From SKLM01 sp041687115 (lineage in GTDB: Bacteria; Chloroflexota; Anaerolineae; B4-G1): a stretch of DNA of 5,440 nt. Every line of letters starts with the position of its first letter. Position 1 is the stretch's first letter. Under the pieces are notes generated by a model that saw only the letters and a program-made list of their open reading frames with translations, did no database searches and had not been told where the DNA came from. Made by a program: the position numbers and the translations under genes. Below, piece after piece: positions 1 to 5,440 of the stretch. Location of the stretch: positions 1 to 5,440 of the forward strand of contig JAWLCP010000155.1 in assembly GCA_041687115.1 (NCBI GenBank), written 5' to 3'.

Positions 1-979
1 GGGACAGCTGGTGGTGTTGCAGAGCACCACCTATCCGGGCACGACGGAGGAGGTCGTTCTGCCGATCCTGGAGAAGAGTGGGCTGAAGGCGGGGGAGGAT
101 TTCTTCCTCGGCTTCTCGCCGGAGCGCATCGATCCGGGCAACAAACAGTGGACGGCGTACAACACGCCGAAGGTGGTGGGCGGACTCACGCCGGAGAGCA
201 CCGACCTGACCACCAGCTTGCTGCGGCAGATGGGAGCGCTCGTCCATCCCGTTTCCTCCACCCGCGCGGCCGAAATGACGAAGCTGCTGGAGAACACCTT
301 TCGGGCTGTCAACATCGCGCTGGTCAATGAGCTGGCGCTGCTGGCGGAGCGGATGGAGATCGACCTGTGGGAGGTGATCGAGGCGGCCGAGACGAAGCCT
401 TTTGGCTTCATGCCCTTCTATCCCGGGCCCGGGGTGGGTGGACACTGCATCCCGGTCGATCCCTACTACCTCTTCTGGAAAGCTCGCGAGTACGATTTCT
501 ACACCAAGTTCATCGAGCTGGCCGCGGAGGTCAACGAGGCCATGCCCTACCACGTGGTCGAGCTGGTGACGGAGGCGCTGTCCCGGGGAGGACTGCCGTT
601 GAAGGATGCTCGGGTGCTGGTGCTGGGGGTGGCGTTCAAACCCGACGTAGACGATCCGCGCAACTCCCCCGCCAGGCGCGTCATCGAACTCCTGTTGACC
701 CGAGGGGCCGCAGTGTGTTACCACGATCCTTACGTTCCACGGTTCCACGTCGGGAATGACGTCTTTCACCGGGAGAACGTTGTGCTGGAGTCGGTCTCGC
801 TGACCGATGAAGAGATCTCAGCCGCCGACTGCGTGGTGGTCGTGACGGGGCATCAGGACGTCGACTACGGGCGAGTGGTCAAACGGGCTGAGCGGGTGGT
901 TGATACCTGCAACGCGGTGGTCGATGCGGGCGAGGGGCTGGAGAAAGTCGTGCGTCTCGGCACACCCGTCACGGACTAA
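1..979 (+). CDS. Nucleotide-sugar 6-dehydrogenase, WecC/WbpA type (5'-truncated by window)
   Basis: This cytoplasmic NAD-dependent enzyme oxidises C6 of a UDP-sugar to a carboxylate in two steps, giving a UDP-uronic acid for surface polysaccharide synthesis. The reading frame is open from base 2, so the true start lies upstream. About 325 codons are present, and roughly 100 N-terminal residues carrying the Rossmann GxGxxG are missing by comparison with the usual 420-440. Counting from the GTG codon at 11, the visible landmarks are STTYPGTTEE (5-14), FSPERIDPGN (35-44), the central-domain helix KLLENTFRAVNIALVNE (91-107, with the conserved Lys and Asn), GPGVGGHCIPVDPYYL with the catalytic Cys146, and the C-terminal domain start VLGVAFKPDVDDPRNSP (204-220). 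FSPERIDPGN and TKPFGFMPFYPGPG resemble the UDP-GlcNAc/ManNAc dehydrogenase branch more than classical UDP-glucose dehydrogenases, but the exact substrate cannot be fixed from sequence. It ends at TAA 977-979, with nearly 300 bases before the next gene. Confidence 0.93.
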   Translation, partial: GQLVVLQSTTYPGTTEEVVLPILEKSGLKAGEDFFLGFSPERIDPGNKQWTAYNTPKVVGGLTPESTDLTTSLLRQMGALVHPVSSTRAAEMTKLLENTFRAVNIALVNELALLAERMEIDLWEVIEAAETKPFGFMPFYPGPGVGGHCIPVDPYYLFWKAREYDFYTKFIELAAEVNEAMPYHVVELVTEALSRGGLPLKDARVLVLGVAFKPDVDDPRNSPARRVIELLLTRGAAVCYHDPYVPRFHVGNDVFHRENVVLESVSLTDEEISAADCVVVVTGHQDVDYGRVVKRAERVVDTCNAVVDAGEGLEKVVRLGTPVTD

Positions 980-1086
980 CTGGAAGCTCCTGCCGAAGTG
1001 CGAAGCTGGCAGGCCGGTCAAGAACCGGAACTCCCTGTTGGATAGAGGATGAAGGTCTGGATTGCAGGCCAGCTGCGAGCAGTCAA
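980..1086 (+). other. Intergenic stretch after the dehydrogenase, with two weak inverted repeats
   Basis: No gene is supported here. Two short perfect inverted repeats are visible. CCTGCC (989-994) pairs with GGCAGG (1008-1013) across a 13-base loop. CCGGT (1014-1018) pairs with ACCGG (1024-1028) across a 5-base loop. They lie directly after the dehydrogenase stop codon and could mark the 3' end of its mRNA. Neither is followed by a T-run, so an intrinsic terminator is not demonstrated. Confidence 0.35.
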
Positions 1087-1115
1087 TTGACATTCTCGCC
1101 GTCGTTTGATAAAAT
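1087..1115 (+). promoter_or_regulatory. Sigma70-type promoter, near consensus with extended -10
   Basis: The -35 box TTGACA (1087-1092) matches the consensus exactly. The -10 box TAAAAT (1110-1115) differs from TATAAT at one position. They are separated by 17 bp (1093-1109), the optimal spacing. TG at 1107-1108, one base before the -10 box, forms an extended -10 element. Transcription would be expected to start near 1122. This is the only strong promoter seen in the window. It lies in an AT-richer patch of otherwise GC-rich DNA and points at the small membrane-protein gene, giving it a leader of about 155 nt. The sequence match is direct; activity is inferred. Confidence 0.82.
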
Positions 1116-1136
1116 GCTTCTGAGTGAGGCAAGCGA

Positions 1137-1220
1137 ATGGAACAGACCCGACAGCCTCTCAATGGGCTGTCCGAGGGGCTTCCGGCTCGTTTGAACAGCC
1201 GGTCCTATCCGCGGCCTTAG
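1137..1220 (+). CDS. Possible 27-codon leader ORF (doubtful)
   Basis: An ATG at 1137 opens a frame of 27 codons ending at TAG 1218-1220, entirely inside the leader downstream of the predicted transcription start. GTGAGG at 1124-1129 could act as a Shine-Dalgarno seven bases upstream. The peptide would carry four Arg, four Pro and four Leu, and has no recognisable domain, signal peptide or membrane segment. It overlaps both leader hairpins, so its translation would change which can form. An ORF this short is expected by chance, and nothing else argues that it is translated. I list it only because of its position relative to the promoter and hairpins. Confidence 0.2.
   Translation: MEQTRQPLNGLSEGLPARLNSRSYPRP
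1150..1202 (+). promoter_or_regulatory. Structured mRNA leader with two hairpins and a competing pairing
   Basis: Within the predicted 5' leader, GACAGCC (1150-1156) is exactly complementary to GGCTGTC (1165-1171) with an 8-base loop. CCGGCT (1182-1187) is exactly complementary to AGCCGG (1197-1202) with a 9-base loop. The hexamer ACAGCC occurs twice (1151-1156 and 1195-1200), so GGCTGT at 1165-1170 can pair with either copy. The second pairing would break both hairpins. This resembles a switchable leader in form, but there is no T-run after it and no match to a riboswitch class that I recognise. A regulatory role is inference only. Confidence 0.4.
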
Positions 1221-1266
1221 TCGGCACATTTCCCAAGAACCCTCGTCTAGACGTCGCACACAACTC

Positions 1267-1274
1267 AAGGAGGT
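1267..1274 (+). promoter_or_regulatory. Strong Shine-Dalgarno site for the DUF4870-like gene
   Basis: AAGGAGGT lies four bases before the ATG at 1279 and is a near-perfect complement of the 16S rRNA 3' end. It decides the start of this gene and, with the consensus promoter, suggests efficient expression. It contrasts with recJ, which has no such site. Confidence 0.88.
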
Positions 1275-1278
1275 CGAT

Positions 1279-1656
1279 ATGGTGGAAGAAAACGCCGGTG
1301 TCCCAATGGAAGAAGAAGAGATCATGGAGGAAGTCGCAGGGGAGGTGACCCAGGACGATAAGCTGTGGGGGCTGCTTAGCTGGCTCCCCTGGGTCGGCTG
1401 GATACTGGCCATCGTGGCGCTGTTGATTGAGCCGCAGAAGGACCGACCGTTCGTCCGCTACCACGCCGTGCAATCGCTGGCCGCCAACGTGGTGCTCACC
1501 GTTGTGAGCATCATCCTGGGCGTCACCGTCATATTGAGCTGCGTGGCTCCCTTCATATGGCTCGTTCTGCTCTATCCCGCGGTCAAGGCCTACCAGGGCG
1601 AGTGGGTCGAGATTCCCTGGCTGACCGACTTCTGCAAGAATCAGGGCTGGATCTAG
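1279..1656 (+). CDS. Small DUF4870-like (Tic20-like) membrane protein
   Basis: The protein has 125 residues. An acidic, Glu-rich soluble N-terminus (about 1-27) is followed by DDKLWGLLSWLPWVGWILAIVALLIEP (26-52), the first membrane segment. A loop with the motif RPFVRYHAVQSLAAN (56-70) comes next, then two hydrophobic stretches (about 70-88 and 89-104) and a short tail, KAYQGEWVEIPWLTDF. The arrangement of a membrane helix, the FVRYHAxQSL loop, further helices and a short A/GExxxIP-like tail is that of DUF4870 proteins, small integral membrane proteins with no established biochemical role. The start is fixed by AAGGAGGT upstream. The gene stands alone between a strong promoter and an intrinsic terminator, so it is probably monocistronic and well expressed. 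The family call rests on motif recall rather than a profile search; the membrane topology is clear from the sequence. Confidence 0.85.
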   Translation: MVEENAGVPMEEEEIMEEVAGEVTQDDKLWGLLSWLPWVGWILAIVALLIEPQKDRPFVRYHAVQSLAANVVLTVVSIILGVTVILSCVAPFIWLVLLYPAVKAYQGEWVEIPWLTDFCKNQGWI

Positions 1657-1680
1657 TTTCTCGCCCAGGTAGGAGCATGG

Positions 1681-1719
1681 AAGAGCCCTCTCCAGTGGTG
1701 GTGAAGGGCTTTTCCTTTT
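1681..1719 (+). terminator. Intrinsic (Rho-independent) terminator
   Basis: AAGAGCCCT (1681-1689) pairs with AGGGCTTTT (1705-1713), nine pairs including one G-U. An inner CCA (1692-1694) and TGG (1699-1701) can pair around a 4-base loop. The stem runs straight into a T-rich tail, TTTTCCTTTT (1710-1719). It begins 24 bases after the stop codon of the DUF4870-like gene and is well placed to end its transcript. The T-tail ends six bases before the recJ ATG. Confidence 0.82.
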
Positions 1720-1725
1720 GTCTGT

Positions 1726-3477
1726 ATGGCATCGTCACCTAAGCGCTGGCAGGTCGCTCCTCCGGCTCCCTCCAGCCACCTCTCTCAATTCCCGCACTTG
1801 CATCCACTGCTTGTGCAGGCCCTCTACACTCGCGGTATCCGGGATTCGAAGGGTGTGGCCGCCTTTCTGGACGGCGGTGTGGACACGGCCAACCCCTTTC
1901 AGCTGGAGGGGATGACGGAGGCGGTCACTCGAATCCGGCGGGCGCTGCGAAGCGGAGAGCAGATCGCCGTCTACGGGGACTTCGACGCGGACGGGATCAC
2001 TGCCACGGCGCTGCTGGTTCAGGCGCTGCGGGCGGTTGGTGGCCGCGTGCAACCCTATATCCCCCATCGGATGGATGAAGGGTATGGTCTGAACGAGGAG
2101 GCGCTAAGCGCACTGGCGGCTGACGGCGTCAGCCTCGTTGTCACCGTCGACTGCGGCGTCCGTGCGTTGGATGAGATCGCTCACGCTCGCCGGCTCGGGC
2201 TGGACGTCGTCGTCACAGACCATCACTCATTGGGGCCGCGGCTGCCGAAGGCTGTGGCCGTGATCAACCCGAAACGGGCCCAGGCCCTCGGCAATAGGTC
2301 TTCGGATGGGTGTACGGACGCGCTGGCTGGCTCCGGGGTGGCCTACCGACTGGCGCAGGCTCTGCTGCGCAGCCACCGCCAGATTCCAGTGACCGAACGT
2401 GACGTGTCGCTCCAGGAGGGTGATCTGCTGGATCTGGTCGCCCTGGGCACGGTGGCCGACCTGGTGCCTCTGCGGGGCGAGAACCGGGTACTCGTCCGTC
2501 AAGGGCTGGAGCGCATCAACCGCATGGAGCGTCCGGGGCTGCGGGCACTGTGTGAGGAAGCCGGCCTGAGGCCTGGAGAGGTGGACGCCACGGCCATTGG
2601 GTACATTCTGGGGCCGCGACTGAATGCGGCCGGCCGGCTGGATGATGCCGAGATCGCGTATCGGCTGCTGTTGACCGACGACGAGGCGGAGGCGTCGCGG
2701 CTTGCCGATCAGCTGGATGGCCTCAATCGGAAACGCCAGCAGATCACTCATGAGGCCTACGAGATGGCTCGCCACCTGGTGCTGGAGATTGATGAGGACC
2801 CACTGCTGCTTTTCGCAGCCTCCAGCGAGTTCCTTTCGGGCATCGTCGGCCTGGTTGCCAGCCGGCTGCTGGACGAGTTCTATCGTCCAGCTATCGTCGT
2901 GGAGGTGGGGGAGCAGGTCAGCAGGGGTTCGTGTCGTTCGATCGCCGGGTTTGACGTGACGCGGGCGCTGGAGGCCTGTGAGGACCTGCTGGAACGATAT
3001 GGGGGGCACGCGGCTGCGGCGGGATTCACGGTTGTCAACCGCAATCTAGACCGTCTCGCTGATCGCCTGCGGGCCCTGGCGTGTGACCAGCTTCGCGATG
3101 AGGATCTGGTGCCGGCTCTGGAGATCGACGCGGAGGTCGAGTTGTCGGAGATGTCGTGGGACGTGCAGCGGGCGCTGGAGATGCTGGAGCCGTGTGGGTG
3201 GGGCAATCCGCGGCCGCTCTTCGCCAGCCGGGACGTCCGGGTGTGGCGCCATCGTGCTGTGGGACGGGAGGGACGGCATCTCAAGCTGACGCTCTCCGAT
3301 GGACGGACGACGTGGGATGCCATCGCCTTTCGACAGGGTGCGTGGGCGGGGCAGCTGCCGGGGGCGATCGACGTCGCGTACCATCTGGAGGTCAACGAGT
3401 GGAATGATCAGCGGCGACTTCAGCTCAACGTGCAGGATATCCGGCCGGCGGGATCGGGCGGCGGTGCCGGCTGCTGA
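1726..3477 (+). CDS. recJ: Single-stranded-DNA-specific 5'-3' exonuclease RecJ
   Basis: RecJ degrades single-stranded DNA 5' to 3' in recombination, mismatch and base-excision repair, using divalent metal ions. The 583-residue length is normal for the family. The DHH phosphoesterase motifs are all present: VYGDFDADG (82-90, metal ligands D85, D87, D89), VTVDCGV (139-145, D142), the namesake TDHH (164-167), and ALGTVADLVPL (239-249, D245). LGPRLNAAGR (295-304) follows. The DHHA1 domain carries SGIVGLVASRL (371-381), RGSCRSIAGFD (400-410) and GGHAAAAG (426-433). The C-terminal OB-fold region (about 461-573) includes CGWGNPRPLF. The start is ATG 1726: an in-frame stop lies at 1702-1704, no other start codon intervenes, and KRWQVAPP six residues into the protein resembles usual RecJ N-termini. 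There is no Shine-Dalgarno, and the terminator tail ends six bases upstream, so initiation is unusual. The next gene starts 18 bases downstream. Confidence 0.96.
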   Translation: MASSPKRWQVAPPAPSSHLSQFPHLHPLLVQALYTRGIRDSKGVAAFLDGGVDTANPFQLEGMTEAVTRIRRALRSGEQIAVYGDFDADGITATALLVQALRAVGGRVQPYIPHRMDEGYGLNEEALSALAADGVSLVVTVDCGVRALDEIAHARRLGLDVVVTDHHSLGPRLPKAVAVINPKRAQALGNRSSDGCTDALAGSGVAYRLAQALLRSHRQIPVTERDVSLQEGDLLDLVALGTVADLVPLRGENRVLVRQGLERINRMERPGLRALCEEAGLRPGEVDATAIGYILGPRLNAAGRLDDAEIAYRLLLTDDEAEASRLADQLDGLNRKRQQITHEAYEMARHLVLEIDEDPLLLFAASSEFLSGIVGLVASRLLDEFYRPAIVVEVGEQVSRGSCRSIAGFDVTRALEACEDLLERYGGHAAAAGFTVVNRNLDRLADRLRALACDQLRDEDLVPALEIDAEVELSEMSWDVQRALEMLEPCGWGNPRPLFASRDVRVWRHRAVGREGRHLKLTLSDGRTTWDAIAFRQGAWAGQLPGAIDVAYHLEVNEWNDQRRLQLNVQDIRPAGSGGGAGC

Positions 3478-3482
3478 GACGA

Positions 3483-3489
3483 AGGGGAG
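3483..3489 (+). promoter_or_regulatory. Ribosome binding site deciding the epimerase GTG start
   Basis: AGGGGAG lies six bases before the GTG at 3496. This supports GTG rather than a downstream start, together with the Rossmann strand MKVLVTGAAGFIG, which must begin at that codon. Confidence 0.75.
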
Positions 3490-3495
3490 AGCAGC

Positions 3496-4455
3496 GTGAA
3501 GGTCCTGGTCACCGGAGCAGCAGGGTTCATCGGCAGCCACGTCGCCGAGGCGCTCCTGGCCCGCGGCGATGAGGTGGTGGGTCTGGACAACTTCAACGAC
3601 TACTACGACCCGGTTCGGAAGCGGGCCAACGTCGAGCGGGCGGGCTCCTGCCCGGCGTATCGGGTCGTGGAGGGCGACGTCCGAGACGAGCCCCTCCTGG
3701 CCGGGTTGTTTGACCGCGAAGGGTTCGACAAGGTCTGTCATGTCGCTGCTATGGCCGGCGTGCGCTACTCCATCGAGCGCCCGGAGCTGTATGAGTCGGT
3801 CAACGTCAGGGGCACCTTGAACGTGCTGGAGGAGGCCCGCCGGCACAATGTGGCGTCCTTCGTCTTCGCGTCGTCGTCCTCGGTCTACGGCGCAAACAAT
3901 CCGGTCCCCTTTCGCGAGGACGCCGTCGTCAGCCAGCCCATCTCGCCGTATGCCGCCACGAAGGTGGCGAAAGAGGTGCTGGCGTACACATATCACCATC
4001 TCTACGGGCTGAAATGCACCGGGTTGCGCTTCTTCACTGTCTATGGTCCGCGCGGGCGCCCGGACATGGCCCCGTATCTCTTCACCAAGTGGATCTCCGA
4101 GGGACACCCGCTGCGGCAGTTTGGAGATGGGTCATCGCGGCGCGACTACACGTTCATCACCGACATCGTGTCGGGCGTGGTGGCTGCGCTCGATGCCGAG
4201 CTGCCCTATGAGTTGATCAACCTGGGGCGCGGGGAGACCATCTGTCTGAGCGACTTCATCCATCTGATCGAGACCGTGGTGGGAAAGGACGCGATCATCG
4301 TTCAGGAGCCGCCCAAGCCGGGCGACATGCCCATCACCCACGCCGACATTACCAAGGCCCGCGAGCTTCTGGGGTACAATCCGGTCGTCCCCGTCAGGGA
4401 GGGGATGGAGCGGTTCTGGGCATGGTACCAGAGGGAAGTGCTCCCAGAGCCGTGA
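3496..4455 (+). CDS. NAD-dependent nucleotide-sugar epimerase, UDP-glucuronate 4-epimerase type
   Basis: This is an extended short-chain dehydrogenase/reductase that inverts C4 of a UDP-sugar through a transient 4-keto intermediate; UDP-glucuronate to UDP-galacturonate is the likeliest reaction. The 319 residues are full length. VTGAAGFIGSH (5-15) is the NAD-binding glycine motif, and D31 after strand 2 fits NAD preference. HVAAMAGVRYSIERP (82-96) and ASSSSVYG (125-132, catalytic Ser127 by alignment with GalE) follow. Y152 and K156 form the YxxxK pair. LRFFTVYGPRGRPDMA (177-192) and RDYTFITDIVSG (216-227) belong to the substrate domain. LDNFNDYYDP (30-39) and AGVRYSIE are typical of glucuronate 4-epimerases, but a UDP-HexNAcA or other UDP-sugar substrate is possible. 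The GTG start lies 18 bases after recJ, and the stop codon overlaps the next start, so co-transcription and coupling are likely. Confidence 0.93.
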   Translation: MKVLVTGAAGFIGSHVAEALLARGDEVVGLDNFNDYYDPVRKRANVERAGSCPAYRVVEGDVRDEPLLAGLFDREGFDKVCHVAAMAGVRYSIERPELYESVNVRGTLNVLEEARRHNVASFVFASSSSVYGANNPVPFREDAVVSQPISPYAATKVAKEVLAYTYHHLYGLKCTGLRFFTVYGPRGRPDMAPYLFTKWISEGHPLRQFGDGSSRRDYTFITDIVSGVVAALDAELPYELINLGRGETICLSDFIHLIETVVGKDAIIVQEPPKPGDMPITHADITKARELLGYNPVVPVREGMERFWAWYQREVLPEP

Positions 4456-5440
4456 ACCCGTCCCGGGCGCTTGGCCTGATCCTGGCGCTGCTGGTCGTCG
4501 CTCAGTCTGCTTTGTTGGTGGAGCCCGCGGCTGCACAAGGCTCGCCGCCGGACGTCCGGTTTGGGGCGGTGGAGGCGTTCCACGACCCGGTTGCTGCGGC
4601 CGAGGCGGGGGTGGGGTGGGATCGTATCCTCTTCTACTGGTCCGAGCTACAGCCGAACGGGCCCGAGGACTGGAACGGCGACCACGTGCCCGACGACTGG
4701 CTGGCCCTGGCAGCTCAGGACGGTCGTGAGGTGGTCGGCCTGATCAAGCACACGCCGGCCTGGGCCACCGAGGGGCCGGTGGCCTGTGGCGTCCCCATGG
4801 GGCTCGATCTTCCGCTGGATGACCCCGGCAACCTGTGGGCCCAATTCATCCGTCGACTGGTGGGGGCCTACGCCGGGCGAATCGACCGCTGGGTGATCTG
4901 GAATGAGCCGGACATCGAGCTGGAGACCTACGGAAACGAGTGGTGCGGCTCGATGGAGTCGTACTACCGGCTGCTGAAGGTGGCCTACCTGGCCGCGCAC
5001 GAGGTCAATCCAGACGTGCAGATTCACCTGGCGGGGCTCACCTTCTGGCACGACTGGGGCTACCTGCGTCAGTTCCTGGCCTATGCCGCTCAGGATCCCA
5101 CAGCGGCGGAGCACGGGTACTACTTCGACGTGGCGACGGTCCACATCTACTTCCGGACCGACTCGGTACCGCAGGTGATCAACGAGGCCCGTGCTGCGCT
5201 GCGGGCGCACGGTCTAGGGCACCCGATCTGGGTCAATGAGACGAACGCCTCTCCGGACAGCGACCCTGAGTGGCCGCTGGTCCGACCCCGCTGGCGCGTG
5301 AGCCTGGAGGAGCAGGCCAGCTTCCTTCTCCAGAGTTTCGCCCTCGGCCTCAGCGCAGGCGCGGAGCGAATCGCCGTCTACAAGCTGAAGGATACGGGGC
5401 TTCCGCCGGGGGGCGAGCCCTTCGGCCTGATCCGGCCGGA
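4452..5440 (+). CDS. Secreted glycoside hydrolase, clan GH-A-like (3'-truncated by window)
   Basis: The frame is open from GTG 4452, whose last two bases lie in the epimerase TGA (4-base GTGA overlap), to the window edge: 329 codons. Residues 1-28 form a signal peptide: a positively charged start (MNPSR), a hydrophobic core (LGLILALLVVAQSALLV) and an AAA cleavage site before Gln29, so the protein is exported. The mature part reads as a (beta/alpha)8 glycosidase. FGAVEAF (37-43) and WDRILFYWSELQP (56-68) fit early strands. RWVIWNEPD places the likely acid/base Glu152 after Asn151. HIYFRTDS resembles a later strand, and PIWVNETNA supplies the likely nucleophile, Glu263. AERIAVYKLKD fits strand 8. 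Two Glu at strand ends 4 and 7 define clan A. The family is not certain: GH39-like and GH5-like proteins share these motifs, and the substrate is unknown. AGAGGGAA lies about 13 bases upstream, too far for a good site, so translation probably depends on coupling to the epimerase. Confidence 0.85.
   Translation, partial: MNPSRALGLILALLVVAQSALLVEPAAAQGSPPDVRFGAVEAFHDPVAAAEAGVGWDRILFYWSELQPNGPEDWNGDHVPDDWLALAAQDGREVVGLIKHTPAWATEGPVACGVPMGLDLPLDDPGNLWAQFIRRLVGAYAGRIDRWVIWNEPDIELETYGNEWCGSMESYYRLLKVAYLAAHEVNPDVQIHLAGLTFWHDWGYLRQFLAYAAQDPTAAEHGYYFDVATVHIYFRTDSVPQVINEARAALRAHGLGHPIWVNETNASPDSDPEWPLVRPRWRVSLEEQASFLLQSFALGLSAGAERIAVYKLKDTGLPPGGEPFGLIRP

Noticed and set aside
989..1028. Candidate terminator for the dehydrogenase
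   Set aside because: The stems are only five and six base pairs with no following T-run, so I list them as weak inverted repeats and not as a terminator.
1124..1348. A 74-codon + strand frame from GTG 1124 overlapping the DUF4870-like gene start
   Set aside because: The GTG would lie at the very 5' end of the predicted mRNA with no ribosome binding site. The frame runs out of phase into the membrane-protein gene, and its translation shows no conserved feature.
1083..1473. Open frames on the - strand over the leader and the start of the DUF4870-like gene
   Set aside because: They run against a near-consensus promoter, a strong Shine-Dalgarno and a clear membrane protein on the + strand, and show no domain or ribosome binding site of their own.
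2260..2340. Possible insertion or damage in RecJ between the DHH motif and GSGVAY
   Set aside because: The stretch of about 20 variable residues lies between conserved motifs where the family normally varies in length, and the frame and all catalytic residues are intact.
2227..3009. Open frame of 260 codons on the - strand within recJ
   Set aside because: It is fully antisense to the conserved RecJ catalytic region and rich in Gln, Pro and Arg, with no motif; it is a shadow of codon bias on the + strand.
3046..4107. Open frame of 353 codons on the - strand across the recJ/epimerase junction
   Set aside because: It lies opposite two genes whose catalytic motifs are all intact, contains no recognisable domain and is low-complexity in Arg, Pro and His. 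Long antisense frames are expected opposite GC-rich coding sequence.

Overview
The window is G+C-rich and densely coding, with every supported gene on the + strand. Its content is a mix of nucleotide-sugar metabolism, one DNA-repair exonuclease and a secreted glycosidase. The organism is a bacterium: RecJ, Shine-Dalgarno sites, a sigma70-type promoter and an intrinsic terminator are all visible. The style of the proteins (a small DUF4870-like membrane protein, a RecJ of about 580 residues, a secreted clan-A-like glycosidase with a WNEPD motif) fits Chloroflexota or a similar high-GC lineage. That placement is an impression from the sequence, not a demonstrated assignment.

Layout. (1) Bases 1-979 hold the 3' three quarters of a nucleotide-sugar 6-dehydrogenase of the WecC/WbpA type, cut by the window edge. 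(2) Bases 980-1278 are non-coding apart from a doubtful 27-codon ORF. They hold a near-consensus promoter (TTGACA, 17 bp, TAAAAT with an extended -10 TG) and a leader of about 155 nt with two hairpins and a competing alternative pairing. (3) Bases 1279-1656 encode a 125-residue DUF4870-like membrane protein with an excellent ribosome binding site, followed by a clear intrinsic terminator at 1681-1719. Promoter, gene and terminator make this a self-contained transcription unit. (4) Bases 1726-3477 encode RecJ, starting only six bases after the terminator U-tract and lacking a Shine-Dalgarno. (5) Bases 3496-4455 encode an extended-SDR nucleotide-sugar epimerase of the UDP-glucuronate 4-epimerase type. 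(6) From 4452, overlapping the epimerase stop codon, a secreted glycosidase begins and runs off the right edge.

How they fit together. The dehydrogenase makes a UDP-uronic acid, and the epimerase is of a type that inverts C4 of such a uronic acid, so both point to acidic sugar donors for a surface polysaccharide. The exported glycosidase may cut or remodel a polysaccharide. recJ, the epimerase and the glycosidase are packed like one operon (18-base gap, then a 4-base overlap), although RecJ has no obvious metabolic link to the other two. I see no mobile element, CRISPR array, tRNA or rRNA, and no convincing evidence of a wholly new system. The least explained part is the structured leader ahead of the DUF4870-like gene.
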